Part shown: piece by piece, positions 54,685 through 64,000 of the stretch
Layout of the letters: every line of letters begins with the position of its first letter
How positions within the stretch are numbered: position 1 is the first letter of the stretch
Source of the DNA: Mycobacterium sp. D16R12
Lineage (GTDB): Bacteria > Actinomycetota > Actinomycetes > Mycobacteriales > Mycobacteriaceae
DNA: 64,000 nucleotides
Assembly (NCBI RefSeq): GCF_002013465.1
Contig: NZ_MAFC01000008.1
Span: 1-64,000 of the forward strand
Reading direction: 5' to 3'
Notes under the pieces: generated by a model
Database searches by the model: none
The model's input: only the letters and a program-made list of their open reading frames with translations
Told to the model about the DNA's origin: nothing
Made by a program: the position numbers and the translations under genes

Positions 54685-55326
54685 TCAGTCGAGCTGGCGG
54701 GTGTGCGCCCAACGAGTCAACGCGTTGCGATTGGACTGCTGGGTCTTACGCAGCACATTGGAGGCATGCGTCTCCACCGTCTTGACCGAGATCACCAGAT
54801 CCTCGGCGATCTCCCGGTAGGTGTATCCACGGGCGAGGAGCCGCAGCACCTCAAGCTCGCGTGGAGTCAACGAGTCCAGCTCCGGATCCAGTGCCGGCTC
54901 CGGAGTATTCGACCGGCCGGTGAACGAATCGAGCACGAATCCGGCAAGGCGCGGACTGAACACCGCATCCCCGCCGGCCACCCGGCGTACGGCATCGGCG
55001 AGTTCACTCCCCGAGATCGTCTTGGTGACATAACCCCTGGCTCCCGCGCGGATTACCGCGATGACGTCCTCGGCCGCGTCCGACACACTGAGCGCCAGAA
55101 ACACCGGCCCGGAACCGCCGACCCCATTGATGACGGCGACCCCACCCCCGGAGGGCATGTGCACATCGAGCAGCACCACATCCGGTGCGCTGACCCGTAT
55201 TCCGGTGACCGCCTCGACAACCGACCCCGCCTCGCCCACGATCTCGATATCCGATTCGCCGGCCAGCTCAGCCCGCACCCCGGACCGGAACACCCCGTGA
55301 TCATCGACCAGGAACACCCGCAGCAT
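54685..55326 (-). CDS. LuxR/NarL-family response regulator (EsrR-like)
   Basis: A 213-residue response regulator. The receiver domain (about 1-120) has the acidic pocket VFLVDDH, phosphoacceptor Asp54 in VVLLDVHMP and Lys in GYVTKTISG. The LuxR-type HTH at the C-terminus is LTPRELEVLRLLARGYTYRE then SVKTVETHASNVLRKTQ. Its ATG overlaps the histidine kinase stop by one base. It is the output partner of the adjacent PspC-domain kinase and probably controls the divergent pspC gene. Confidence 0.93.
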   Translation of the reverse strand: MLRVFLVDDHGVFRSGVRAELAGESDIEIVGEAGSVVEAVTGIRVSAPDVVLLDVHMPSGGGVAVINGVGGSGPVFLALSVSDAAEDVIAVIRAGARGYVTKTISGSELADAVRRVAGGDAVFSPRLAGFVLDSFTGRSNTPEPALDPELDSLTPRELEVLRLLARGYTYREIAEDLVISVKTVETHASNVLRKTQQSNRNALTRWAHTRQLD

Positions 55327-56573
55327 TACGCACCCTTCTGCGCGTCGTCATGATTGGCATCGTTGTACGGCATGGTAATTCGCACCTCGGTACCCTTGCC
55401 GATCTCCGATTTGATCTGTACCTGTCCACCCCGGCGCATCACCCTGACCTTGATGGAGCGCACGATGCCCTGCCGGTCCTGCGGCACCGCCTCGAGATCA
55501 AACCCCTTGCCCCGGTCTCTGACGAAAACGCTGATCTGCCCGGGTTCCACCTCGGCATACAGGTTGATATCGGATTGCCCGGAATGCTTGGCGGCGTTGA
55601 CGAGTGCCTCACGGATGGCCCCGATCAGCGCGCGTCTGGTCTCGGATTCCGCAGACAGATCGGCATCGCCGACGATCACCGAACTGACCACCACGGTGTG
55701 CGCATCCTCCACCTCTCCGGCCACGGTGCGCAGCTCCTGTGCCAGCGATGAGTCCGAGGAAACCCCCGCGGAGAACAACCAGCTGCGCAGTTCCCGCTCC
55801 TGGCTGCGAGCCAGCCGCAGCACCTCGCCGGGGTTATCCGTCCGCTTCTGGATCAGTGCCAGCGTCTGGAGCACCGAATCATGCAGATGCGAGGCGATTT
55901 CTTCACGCTCCTCGGTACGGATGCGTGCGGCACGCTCGGCACCGAGAGCACGCCACAACCGCAACCACAACGGCACTGTCAGCAGCATCGCGCCCACCAG
56001 GGTGGCGGCGATAGCCACCAGCGAGTCACGCAGCGAGGACAAATCCACATTGCGCAAGACCACCACCGCGATACCGCCGAAGACCAGTGCCGCACCGGCG
56101 ATCACCCGGACCAAGGTCAACAGCGACGATTTGCCCGACTCGCCCAGAATCGCCGAACTTGGTCCCTGCGTATCGAATTCGCGCCACACCACGGCAAGCC
56201 CGACCAGCGCCAGCACGATCGGGAAGACCAATGCTGCCGTCGAACCACTGACTGTCGACATCAAGATGATCAGCGCGGCAAGACTCAACAGCAAGAGCCC
56301 CGTCGCCCTCCGGCGGTCCGTCGCGCTGACAGCCGCGACGTCGTCGCCCGGCGGCATCAGCATCCACAGCAGCCCGTAGGCCGCGATGCCCATTCCGCTG
56401 GCCGCACCGAGCACCGCAAAGGCCAACCGCACCCGAAACACCGGAACGTCGAGATGGTCGGCGAGCCCCCCGGCGACGCCGGCGACCACCCGTCCACCAA
56501 TACGCCGACGCAACGGCGGGGCGGCAGTCAGCCGATTCCCGCCGGCGAACGCATTCCGGAACGTGGGACTCAC
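55326..56573 (-). CDS. PspC-domain sensor histidine kinase (EsrS-like)
   Basis: A 415-residue NarL-type (HisKA_3) kinase. An N-terminal PspC domain (about 20-76: GGRVVAGVAGGLADHLDVPV) is followed by additional transmembrane helices (about 90-130 and 150-205). The phosphoacceptor is His231 in IASHLHDSVLQ, and the ATPase domain shows REALVNAAKHSGQ (N box) and VRDRGKGFD. GTG start at 56573 next to GAG. PspC-containing kinases of this type belong to the EsrISR envelope-stress system known from Corynebacterium, also located near guaA as I recall. Confidence 0.9.
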   Translation of the reverse strand: MSPTFRNAFAGGNRLTAAPPLRRRIGGRVVAGVAGGLADHLDVPVFRVRLAFAVLGAASGMGIAAYGLLWMLMPPGDDVAAVSATDRRRATGLLLLSLAALIILMSTVSGSTAALVFPIVLALVGLAVVWREFDTQGPSSAILGESGKSSLLTLVRVIAGAALVFGGIAVVVLRNVDLSSLRDSLVAIAATLVGAMLLTVPLWLRLWRALGAERAARIRTEEREEIASHLHDSVLQTLALIQKRTDNPGEVLRLARSQERELRSWLFSAGVSSDSSLAQELRTVAGEVEDAHTVVVSSVIVGDADLSAESETRRALIGAIREALVNAAKHSGQSDINLYAEVEPGQISVFVRDRGKGFDLEAVPQDRQGIVRSIKVRVMRRGGQVQIKSEIGKGTEVRITMPYNDANHDDAQKGA

Positions 56574-56694
56574 CTCTGCGATACTGCCATGGCAAAGCTC
56601 CCCACGACATCGGGCTTATCCCTGAACCCCGCCTTGCAAAGATCAGGGTGAATCCTGATGGCGTACATGCCCACGGCTGGGCAACATAGCTGTC

Positions 56695-57852
56695 ATGGAC
56701 ACGGATACCACCACCAAACGGACGCCGTCCTCCACCCTCGGAGACATGTGGCGGACGCGGCCGTTGCGACTGCCGGGACACGGCAAGCTCGCCGGCATTG
56801 CCGCGGGAATCGGCTACCGCTACAACGTAGATCCGCTGTTGGTACGCGTAATTTTCGTGGTCACAACAATTTTCGGCGGCGCGGGCGCCATCATGTACGT
56901 GGCGTGCTGGTTGCTGATGCCCACCGCTCGCTACACCACTCCGTACCACGAGTCCAAGGTGAAGATGGTCTTCTGGATCATCGTCTTACTGCTCGTCGGG
57001 GGGCCGTTCATCGATCCCGATCGCGACCCGTGGGGATTAGTCAGTGCCGTTGTCCTGCTCGGGGGCTGGTATCTGCTCTATCAACGCCAGACCGAAACTC
57101 CGGCACCTCCGGCGAGTTCGACGGCGCAGTCCAGCGCCGGGGAGCCTCTCACCACCGAAGGTGGCGAGACAAACAGCAACACCGCGGCCACCAGCCCCTT
57201 CTTACCGCCTCCCCCACCCAACTGGGATCCACTGCGGGCGGCCCCTTTCGCCTGGGATCTACCCGATCCGGCTCCCCTGCCGGCGCCTCCGGCCAAGCCC
57301 AAGTCGCCCATACCCAAGGTAACCATCGGCGCGGCACTCATCGTCAGCGCTCTGCTGGTGGCCATCGGATTGCTGGGCGCCAACTGGGTGACACCCGTTG
57401 TGGTCGCGGCAGCGGCATTGGTCGTCCTCGGGGTGGGCCTGCTGGTGGGGGCGTGGTTTCGCAGTGGCTACTCGCTGCTCTTCCTGGCGGTACCGCTGGC
57501 CGGATTCGTCGTCGTGGCATCCTCCATCGGCCCGCTGGAGGGGTCACTCGACATCGGCGACCGGACCTACTACGTCACCGATGCCTCGGATATCGAGGAC
57601 TATTACGAGGTCGGCATCGGCACCATTGGCCTTGACCTCACCCAGGTCACGCTCACCCACGATAAGACGGTCTACCTCGACGTCGGGATGGGCGATATCC
57701 AGGTGATGGTCCCAGCCTCGATGAATGTGCGCACCTCATGCGAGGTGGGCATGGGCAGCTTCGATTGTCTGCCCTCGCCCAAGGGCGTCGGCCCGGTCCT
57801 GACGATCAACGCAACGGCAAATGTAGGAAGCATTGAGGTGCAACGTGTCTGA
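56695..57852 (+). CDS. PspC-domain membrane protein with LiaF-like C-terminus (EsrI-like)
   Basis: A 385-residue membrane protein. PspC domain at about 20-80 (HGKLAGIAAGIGYRYNVDPL), further transmembrane segments (about 85-125), a Pro-rich linker (about 135-195), a second membrane block (about 205-275), then a beta-strand domain (about 280-385) with VGIGTIGLDL, VGMGDIQVMVP and VGMGSFDC repeats, as in the LiaF/DUF2154 cell-wall-stress proteins. It is divergent from the kinase-regulator pair and is a probable negative modulator of it, by analogy with EsrI. Confidence 0.85.
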   Translation: MDTDTTTKRTPSSTLGDMWRTRPLRLPGHGKLAGIAAGIGYRYNVDPLLVRVIFVVTTIFGGAGAIMYVACWLLMPTARYTTPYHESKVKMVFWIIVLLLVGGPFIDPDRDPWGLVSAVVLLGGWYLLYQRQTETPAPPASSTAQSSAGEPLTTEGGETNSNTAATSPFLPPPPPNWDPLRAAPFAWDLPDPAPLPAPPAKPKSPIPKVTIGAALIVSALLVAIGLLGANWVTPVVVAAAALVVLGVGLLVGAWFRSGYSLLFLAVPLAGFVVVASSIGPLEGSLDIGDRTYYVTDASDIEDYYEVGIGTIGLDLTQVTLTHDKTVYLDVGMGDIQVMVPASMNVRTSCEVGMGSFDCLPSPKGVGPVLTINATANVGSIEVQRV

Positions 57853-58129
57853 GAACACCGACGAGCCAGTATCCGGCACCGACCATGAGCTCACGGCCGA
57901 GAATCGAGCGGAATCCTCACCGGAGGCCACCGCCGATGAAAAGGGCAGGCCGTCCATCCTGCTGGCACTGTCCGGGCTGGTCGCCTTGGTCGTCGGGGGC
58001 TGGGCCCTCACCGGCCAAGACTTCGGAGCACTGGTGCACAGCAACCTGCTCGGCTGGGTCGCGATTGCCATAGCAATCGCCATCGGCGTTGCGCTGGTGG
58101 CAGTTCCGACGCGCCGCAACCGGACCTAG
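57845..58129 (+). CDS. Small two-helix membrane protein of the PspC operon
   Basis: A 94-residue protein with an acidic N-terminal tail (about 1-35) and two transmembrane helices (about 40-58 and 66-88). GTG start at 57845 overlaps the pspC stop (57852) by 8 bp, so it is translationally coupled and probably part of the same envelope-stress system. A TTG four codons upstream is less likely. No family recognised. It is convergent with guaA, 7 bp apart. Confidence 0.75.
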   Translation: MSENTDEPVSGTDHELTAENRAESSPEATADEKGRPSILLALSGLVALVVGGWALTGQDFGALVHSNLLGWVAIAIAIAIGVALVAVPTRRNRT

Positions 58130-58136
58130 AAGAAGC

Positions 58137-59705
58137 TCACTCCCATTCGATGGTGCCGGGCGGCTTGCTGGTGATGTCCAGCACCACCCGGTTCACCTCG
58201 GGAACCTCGTTGGTGATTCGGGTCGAGATGCGCTCCAGCACCTCGTACGGCAGACGCGTCCAGTCCGCGGTCATCGCGTCCTCACTGGACACCGGCCGCA
58301 ACACGATCGGATGCCCGTAGGTACGACCGTCACCCTGCACCCCGACCGAGCGCACATCGGCCAACAGCACCACCGGGCACTGCCAGATGTTGCGGTCCTG
58401 GCCGGCGGCGGTGAGTTCCTCGCGCGCAATGGCATCAGCACGGCGCAAGGTATCCAGCCGGTCGGCAGTGACCTCGCCGACGATCCTGATGGCCAGACCC
58501 GGTCCCGGGAAGGGTTGGCGGCCAACGATTTCCTCGGGCAACCCCAGTTCACGGCCGACCGCACGGACTTCATCCTTGAACAGCAGCCGCAGCGGCTCCA
58601 CCAGGGCGAAGCTCAGGTCCTCGGGCAGCCCACCCACATTGTGGTGACTCTTGATGTTGGCGGTGCCGCTGCCGCCCCCGGACTCGACGACGTCGGGGTA
58701 CAGCGTGCCCTGCACCAAAAACTCGATCCCGTCCTCGGAGTTGCCGATCGCATCGGAGACGGCACCCTCGAACGCCCGGATGAATTCACGGCCAATGATT
58801 TTGCGTTTGGTCTCCGGATCGCTGACACCGGCGAGCTCACCGAGAAACTTCTCCGCGACATTGACAGTCACCAGCTTGGCGCCGGTGGCCGCCACAAAGT
58901 CGTGTTCCACCTGTGCGCGCTCTCCGCTGCGCAGCAGACCGTGGTCGACGAACACACAGGTCAGCCTGTCGCCGATGGCGCGCTGCACCAGGGCTGCCGC
59001 CACCGCGGAATCCACCCCACCAGAGAGCCCGCACAATGCGCGGCCGTCGCCGATCTGCGCGCGCACCTGCTCGACCAGCGATTCGGCGATATTGGCTGCC
59101 GTCCACGCGGATTCGATGCCCGCGAACTCATGCAGGAACCGGCTCAGCACCTGCTGCCCATGGGGCGAATGCAGCACCTCGGGGTGGTACTGCACACCGG
59201 CCAGGCGGCGAGAGCGGTCCTCGAATGCCGCCACAGGGGCACCCTCACTGCTGGCGACCACGGTAAAGCCTTGGGGTGCTTCGGTTACGGCATCTCCGTG
59301 GCTCATCCACACGGGCTGGACGTCGGGCAGACCTTCATGCAGGTCTCCGCCCACCACGTTCAGCTCGGTACGGCCGTACTCGCTGGTGCCGGTGTGCTCC
59401 ACGGTGCCGCCCAGCACCTGCGCCATGGCCTGAAAGCCGTAGCAGATACCGAAGACGGGAACATCCAGATCGAATACACGGGGGTCGAGCCGGGGTGCAC
59501 CCTCTTCATAGACACTCGACGGACCGCCCGACAAGACGATCGCCCGGGGGTTGCGGTCCTTGATCTCGTCGATGCTCGCCGAGTGCGGGATCACCTCGGA
59601 GAACACCCGCGCCTCACGCACACGCCGCGCGATCAGCTGCGCGTACTGTGCCCCGAAGTCGATGACCAGAACCGGTCGGTCGCCATGCTGATCCGTTTGC
59701 GCCAC
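58137..59705 (-). CDS. guaA: GMP synthase (glutamine-hydrolysing)
   Basis: A 522-residue enzyme that aminates XMP to GMP. The N-terminal class I glutamine amidotransferase has catalytic Cys88 in FGICYG and the His-Glu pair near MSHGDAV and YHPEVLHS. The ATP pyrophosphatase P-loop is [15 protein letters not shown] (about residue 230), and the C-terminal dimerisation domain ends [15 protein letters not shown] start at 59703-59705 with a -10 box (TAAGCT) 6 nt upstream, so the mRNA is probably leaderless. It takes the product of GuaB2. Confidence 0.97.
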   Translation of the reverse strand: MAQTDQHGDRPVLVIDFGAQYAQLIARRVREARVFSEVIPHSASIDEIKDRNPRAIVLSGGPSSVYEEGAPRLDPRVFDLDVPVFGICYGFQAMAQVLGGTVEHTGTSEYGRTELNVVGGDLHEGLPDVQPVWMSHGDAVTEAPQGFTVVASSEGAPVAAFEDRSRRLAGVQYHPEVLHSPHGQQVLSRFLHEFAGIESAWTAANIAESLVEQVRAQIGDGRALCGLSGGVDSAVAAALVQRAIGDRLTCVFVDHGLLRSGERAQVEHDFVAATGAKLVTVNVAEKFLGELAGVSDPETKRKIIGREFIRAFEGAVSDAIGNSEDGIEFLVQGTLYPDVVESGGGSGTANIKSHHNVGGLPEDLSFALVEPLRLLFKDEVRAVGRELGLPEEIVGRQPFPGPGLAIRIVGEVTADRLDTLRRADAIAREELTAAGQDRNIWQCPVVLLADVRSVGVQGDGRTYGHPIVLRPVSSEDAMTADWTRLPYEVLERISTRITNEVPEVNRVVLDITSKPPGTIEWE

Positions 59706-59711
59706 CGGCTT

Positions 59712-59717
59712 AGCTTA
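59712..59717 (-). promoter_or_regulatory. -10 box of guaA, leaderless spacing
   Basis: The minus strand reads TAAGCT, 6 nt, GTG. It fits TANNNT. Confidence 0.5.
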
Positions 59718-59788
59718 GTGGCGCTGGGGGCACCTACCGCTTGCGGGGGACCAGCTGACCCGGCGGGCAGGAGGGTAGCGACTGGGGA

Positions 59789-61546
59789 CTAACTGACCGA
59801 CCGCACCGGCTCGATCGGCAGACTCCGCAATGCGCCGGGAGCACCTGCCGGGACGACCGGGTGGGACGGGGGCACAGCCGCCATCCGCTGGTACGGCAGA
59901 CCCTGCTCCGGACGCAGGTCCATCTCGCCCTTGTTGGGCCACAACGACGCCGCCCGCTCGGCCTGCGCGGTGATGCTCAGCGACGGGTTGACACCCAGGT
60001 TCGCCGAGATCGCGGCACCGTCCACGACGTACATGGTCGGGTAGCCGTACACCCGGTGATAGGGATCGATGACGCCGTCCTCCGGGCTCGTCCCGATCAC
60101 GGCCCCGCCCAGGAAGTGCGCGGTGAGCGGGATGTTGAACAGCTCACCCCAGGTTCCACCCGCCACGCCATCGATCTTGGCGGCGAGTCTCCGCGTGGCC
60201 TCGTTGCCCGCGGGGATCCAGGTGGGGTTCGGTTCGCCGTGGCCCTGCTTGCTGTCGAGGCGCCGCCAGAACAGCGTCTTCTTGGTGAACGTGGTGATCG
60301 AGTTGTCCAGGTGCTGCATGACCAGCGCAATGACCGTCCGCTCACTCCATTGCGTCACGTTGAGCATCCGCAACGTACCCCTCGGATCGGCACGGGCGGC
60401 CTCGATGAGCTGGCGCCACCGCGACTTCTCGCCATCGCCGTCGGTCATCAGGGTCTGCAGCAGGCCCATCGCGTTGGAGCCCTTGCCGTACCGCACCGGC
60501 TCGATATGCGTGTCGCTGGTCGGGTGGAACGAGGACGTGATGGCCACACCGTGGGTGAGGTCCAAATCGTCCTTGTACTCCAATCGGCCTGCACCGACGA
60601 TGGATTCGGAATTGGTACGGGTCAACACACCCAGGCGCTGCGACAGCTTGGGCAGCAGACCGTTGTCCTTCATCTTGAACAACAGGTTCTGCGTGCCCCA
60701 GGTCCCGGCGGCCAGAACCACGTATTTGGCCGTGTAGGTCTTGCGCTGCTTGCGCACCCAGCGACCCGTGGCCTTGGTGGAGACCCGCCATATCCCGTCA
60801 GCACCCTGCTCGACCGCGGTGACGGTGGTGAGCGGAACAACCTGGGCGCCAGAGGATTCAGCCAGCCCCAGATAGTTTTTGACGAGGGTGTTCTTGGCGC
60901 CGACCCGGCAACCCGTCATGCAGGAACCACACTCGGTGCAGCCCACCCGGTCTGGTCCGGCACCACCGAAGTAGGGATCGGCCACCTTGACTCCGGGAGC
61001 CTTGGCGCCCTCCGGCCCGAAGTAGACACCGACCGGTGTGGCGACGAAGGTGTCGCCGGCACCCATGTCGTCGGCGACCTCCTTGATGAGCCGATCCGCG
61101 TCGGTGAAGGTGGGGTTCTTCACCACGCCCAGCATCCGCTGCGCCTGCTCGTAATGCGGGGAGAGCTCGGAACGCCAGTCGGTGATGCCCTTCCACTGCG
61201 GATCGCTGAAGAACGGTTCCGGCGGTACGTACAGGGTGTTGGCGTAGTTCAGCGAGCCACCGCCCACCCCGGCACCCGCCAGGATCATGCAGTTGCTCAG
61301 CAGATGGATCCGCTGAATCCCGAAGCACTTGAACATCGGCGCCCACAGGAACTTGCGCAGATCCCACGATGTCTCGGCGAACTCCTCGTCCGAGAAGCGG
61401 CGACCTGCCTCCAGGACCCCTACGCGGTAACCCTTTTCGGTCAACCGCATGGCGGTGACGCTCCCGCCGAATCCGGATCCGACGATGAGGACGTCGAAGT
61501 CGGTATCTGCTTCAGATTTTACAGGGACTGCTACCGGTGATGACAT
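59789..61546 (-). CDS. choD: GMC-type oxidoreductase, ChoD (putative cholesterol oxidase)
   Basis: A 585-residue flavoprotein of the GMC/cholesterol oxidase family. The FAD fold is VLIVGSGFGGSVTAMRL (about 19-35) with a second motif in AGAGVGGGSLNYANTL, and the C-terminal GMC region contains AHFLGGAVIGTSPEDGVID and SANLGVNPSLSITA. A three-Cys set in GCTECGSCMTGC is notable. No twin-arginine signal, unlike secreted Rhodococcus/Streptomyces cholesterol oxidases, so it is probably cytoplasmic. Homologue of Rv3409c, whose true substrate is debated. A Shine-Dalgarno GAGG lies upstream of ATG 61546. Confidence 0.88.
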   Translation of the reverse strand: MSSPVAVPVKSEADTDFDVLIVGSGFGGSVTAMRLTEKGYRVGVLEAGRRFSDEEFAETSWDLRKFLWAPMFKCFGIQRIHLLSNCMILAGAGVGGGSLNYANTLYVPPEPFFSDPQWKGITDWRSELSPHYEQAQRMLGVVKNPTFTDADRLIKEVADDMGAGDTFVATPVGVYFGPEGAKAPGVKVADPYFGGAGPDRVGCTECGSCMTGCRVGAKNTLVKNYLGLAESSGAQVVPLTTVTAVEQGADGIWRVSTKATGRWVRKQRKTYTAKYVVLAAGTWGTQNLLFKMKDNGLLPKLSQRLGVLTRTNSESIVGAGRLEYKDDLDLTHGVAITSSFHPTSDTHIEPVRYGKGSNAMGLLQTLMTDGDGEKSRWRQLIEAARADPRGTLRMLNVTQWSERTVIALVMQHLDNSITTFTKKTLFWRRLDSKQGHGEPNPTWIPAGNEATRRLAAKIDGVAGGTWGELFNIPLTAHFLGGAVIGTSPEDGVIDPYHRVYGYPTMYVVDGAAISANLGVNPSLSITAQAERAASLWPNKGEMDLRPEQGLPYQRMAAVPPSHPVVPAGAPGALRSLPIEPVRSVS

Positions 61547-61613
61547 CGTTGGCCTACCTCCGCGTGGTCACGTTACCGACCAGTATGGAATACAACGAGG
61601 GGGGTTATGTAAA

Positions 61614-61627
61614 TTAGGTCACCCTAA
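61614..61627. promoter_or_regulatory. Palindrome upstream of choD
   Basis: TTAGGTCACCCTAA has inverted arms TTAGG and CCTAA with a 4-bp spacer, in an AT-richer gap between guaB3 and choD. It resembles one half of an IdeR/DtxR box (about 12 of 19 over a full site), but the match is weak. Operator identity unknown. Confidence 0.3.
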
Positions 61628-61639
61628 GTAGACACATGT

Positions 61640-62776
61640 CTAAGAGTTGACGGTCAGGCCGACCTTCTGAAATTCCTTGAGATCGCAGTATCCGGACTTC
61701 GCCATCGAACGACGGAGCCCACCAACGAGATTCAACGTGCCGTACGGGTCGTCGGACGGCCCGGTGAGCACCTCGCTCAGCGGCGGCCGCTCACCGACCG
61801 CCACCTGCAGCAGTGCGCCACGGGGCAGCGACGGGTGTGCGGCGGCATTCGGCCAGAACCACCCGTCACCCGCGGACTCCTGCGCGGCGGCCAGCGGTGT
61901 CCCCAATACGACGGCGTCGGCACCACAGGCGATGGACTTCGCGAGATCTCCCGAGGTGTGGATGTCGCCGTCGGCTAGCACGTGCACATACCGGCCGCCG
62001 GTCTCGTCGAGATACTCACGGCGGGCGGCGGCGGCATCGGCGATGGCGGTGGCCATCGCGACGCTGATGCCCAGCACCTCACCGCTGGTCGTCGCGCCGG
62101 CGGTCTGCCCGTACCCGACGATGACACCCGCCGCCCCGGTCCGCATCAGGTGCAGGGCCGTACGGTGGTCGATCACACCACCGGCGACGACGGGGATATC
62201 CAGCTCGGAGATAAAGGTTTTCAGGTTGAGCGGCTCACCGTCGCGGGCCACCCGCTCGGCCGAAACGATGGTGCCGTGGATGACCAACAGGTCGATACCG
62301 GCGGAGATCAAATGCGGGGTGAGCAGCTGTGCGTTCTGTGGGCTCACCCGCACCGCAGTCGTCACCCCGGCCCCGCGCACCTCGGCGATGGCCGCCGCCA
62401 GCAGCTCGGGATCGATTGGTGCCGAATGCAACTGCTGCAGCAAGCGAATCGCAGCGGACGGCTCCGGCTCCTTTTGGGCAACCTCGACCACCTCGGCGAT
62501 GCGGGCCTCGACGTCGGCGTGCCGACCCCACAGTCCCTCACCGTTGATGACGCCGAGCCCCCCGGCCCGGCCGAGTTCGATGGCGAAGCGCGGAGAAACC
62601 AGCGCATCGGTCGGGTGCGCCACCACCGGAATCTCGAAACGGTAGGCATCGAGCTGCCAGGCCGTCGATACGTCCTGTGAGGAACGCGTGCGACGCGACG
62701 GGACGATGTTCACATCATCGAGTTCATAGGTACGGCGGGCGCTTCTGCCCATGCCGATTTCGACGAGGTCACGCAT
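61640..62776 (-). CDS. guaB3: GuaB3 family IMP dehydrogenase-related protein
   Basis: A 378-residue protein of the GuaB3 branch of the IMPDH/GMP reductase superfamily, found across actinobacteria. It lacks the CBS pair and starts MRDLVEIGMGRSARRTYELD; barrel motifs include VVAGGVIDHRTALHLMRTGA and HTSGDLAKSIACGADAVVLG. The expected catalytic loop Cys (G-S-x-C-x-T) is not seen: the region reads VGYGQTAGATTSGEVLGI. The biochemical role of GuaB3 in mycobacteria is not established. AAGGAA precedes the ATG at 62776. It lies 26 bp after guaB2 and is probably in the same operon. Confidence 0.9.
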   Translation of the reverse strand: MRDLVEIGMGRSARRTYELDDVNIVPSRRTRSSQDVSTAWQLDAYRFEIPVVAHPTDALVSPRFAIELGRAGGLGVINGEGLWGRHADVEARIAEVVEVAQKEPEPSAAIRLLQQLHSAPIDPELLAAAIAEVRGAGVTTAVRVSPQNAQLLTPHLISAGIDLLVIHGTIVSAERVARDGEPLNLKTFISELDIPVVAGGVIDHRTALHLMRTGAAGVIVGYGQTAGATTSGEVLGISVAMATAIADAAAARREYLDETGGRYVHVLADGDIHTSGDLAKSIACGADAVVLGTPLAAAQESAGDGWFWPNAAAHPSLPRGALLQVAVGERPPLSEVLTGPSDDPYGTLNLVGGLRRSMAKSGYCDLKEFQKVGLTVNS

Positions 62777-62802
62777 GTTGAGTTCCTTTGCGGTGCCGAC
62801 TG

Positions 62803-64000
<1,198 letters not shown>

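Noticed and set aside
58089-59792. A 567-codon plus-strand frame opposite guaA
   Set aside because: GuaA motifs are complete on the minus strand. The antisense frame overlaps the end of the small membrane gene and shows no family.
59861-61540. A 559-codon plus-strand frame opposite choD
   Set aside because: Antisense shadow of a full-length GMC oxidoreductase; His/Gln/Arg-rich without recognisable domains.

Overview
The window is a high-GC actinobacterial chromosome segment. Gene content and order match the nontuberculous mycobacteria, most likely the Mycobacteroides abscessus/chelonae group (inference). The backbone follows the M. tuberculosis block from about Rv3308 to Rv3411c: pmmB, upp, add, deoA, cdd, sdhCDAB, sigJ, dacB1, yhjD, trpS, metY, metX, folD, mfpA, trmL, dnaE2, acrA1, iunH, imuB, imuA', guaA, choD, guaB3, guaB2. 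Accessory genes are inserted or substituted between these anchors. No tRNA, rRNA, insertion sequence, prophage or CRISPR array was seen.

Layout. 1-1.9 kb: nucleoside salvage (pmmB, upp). 2.0-4.5 kb: a coupled four-gene set resembling type VII (ESX) secretion accessory genes, made of an EspC-like protein, an NlpC/P60 peptidase with a long substrate-like N-terminus, an EspD/EspH-like protein and a YbaB/EspL-like protein. 4.5-9.1 kb: FkbM methyltransferase, two tandem paralogues with leaderless promoters, and an acidic conserved protein. 9.1-11.9 kb: add-deoA-cdd. 12.2-15.7 kb: succinate dehydrogenase. 15.7-18.3 kb: an ECF41 module (CMD-family protein, sigJ, SMP-30-like protein). 18.4-22.6 kb: DacB1, YhjD, TrpS, ExoIII. 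22.8-26.0 kb: an alpha/beta hydrolase and monomeric isocitrate dehydrogenase. 26.2-29.7 kb: SAM-IV riboswitch, metY, metX, methyltransferase. 29.8-36.3 kb: lipoprotein, folD, nitroreductase, old-yellow-enzyme homologue and an FHA-ABC exporter. 36.3-39.8 kb: mfpA followed by an apparently lower-GC block (MarR, quinone oxidoreductase, NTF2-like protein, exported protein, GNAT) where M. tuberculosis has mfpB-E. 39.9-43.6 kb: trmL and dnaE2. 43.8-49.0 kb: accessory genes. 49.1-54.5 kb: acrA1, iunH, imuB and imuA'. 54.7-58.1 kb: an EsrISR-like envelope-stress three-component system. 58.1-64.0 kb: guaA, choD, guaB3, guaB2.

Systems. DnaE2, ImuB and ImuA' form the mycobacterial mutasome, and both loci carry a LexA-type SOS box. 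Upp, DeoA, Cdd, Add and PmmB form a nucleoside salvage group. MetY and MetX convert homoserine to homocysteine under a SAM riboswitch. GuaA and GuaB2 make GMP. At least a dozen genes have a TANNNT -10 box 6-7 nt before the start codon, which predicts leaderless mRNAs and fixes several start sites. The strongest candidates for undescribed biology are the Esp-like/NlpC-P60 operon at 2.0-4.5 kb, the ECF41 circuit with its exact promoter match, and the MarR block with twin palindromes.
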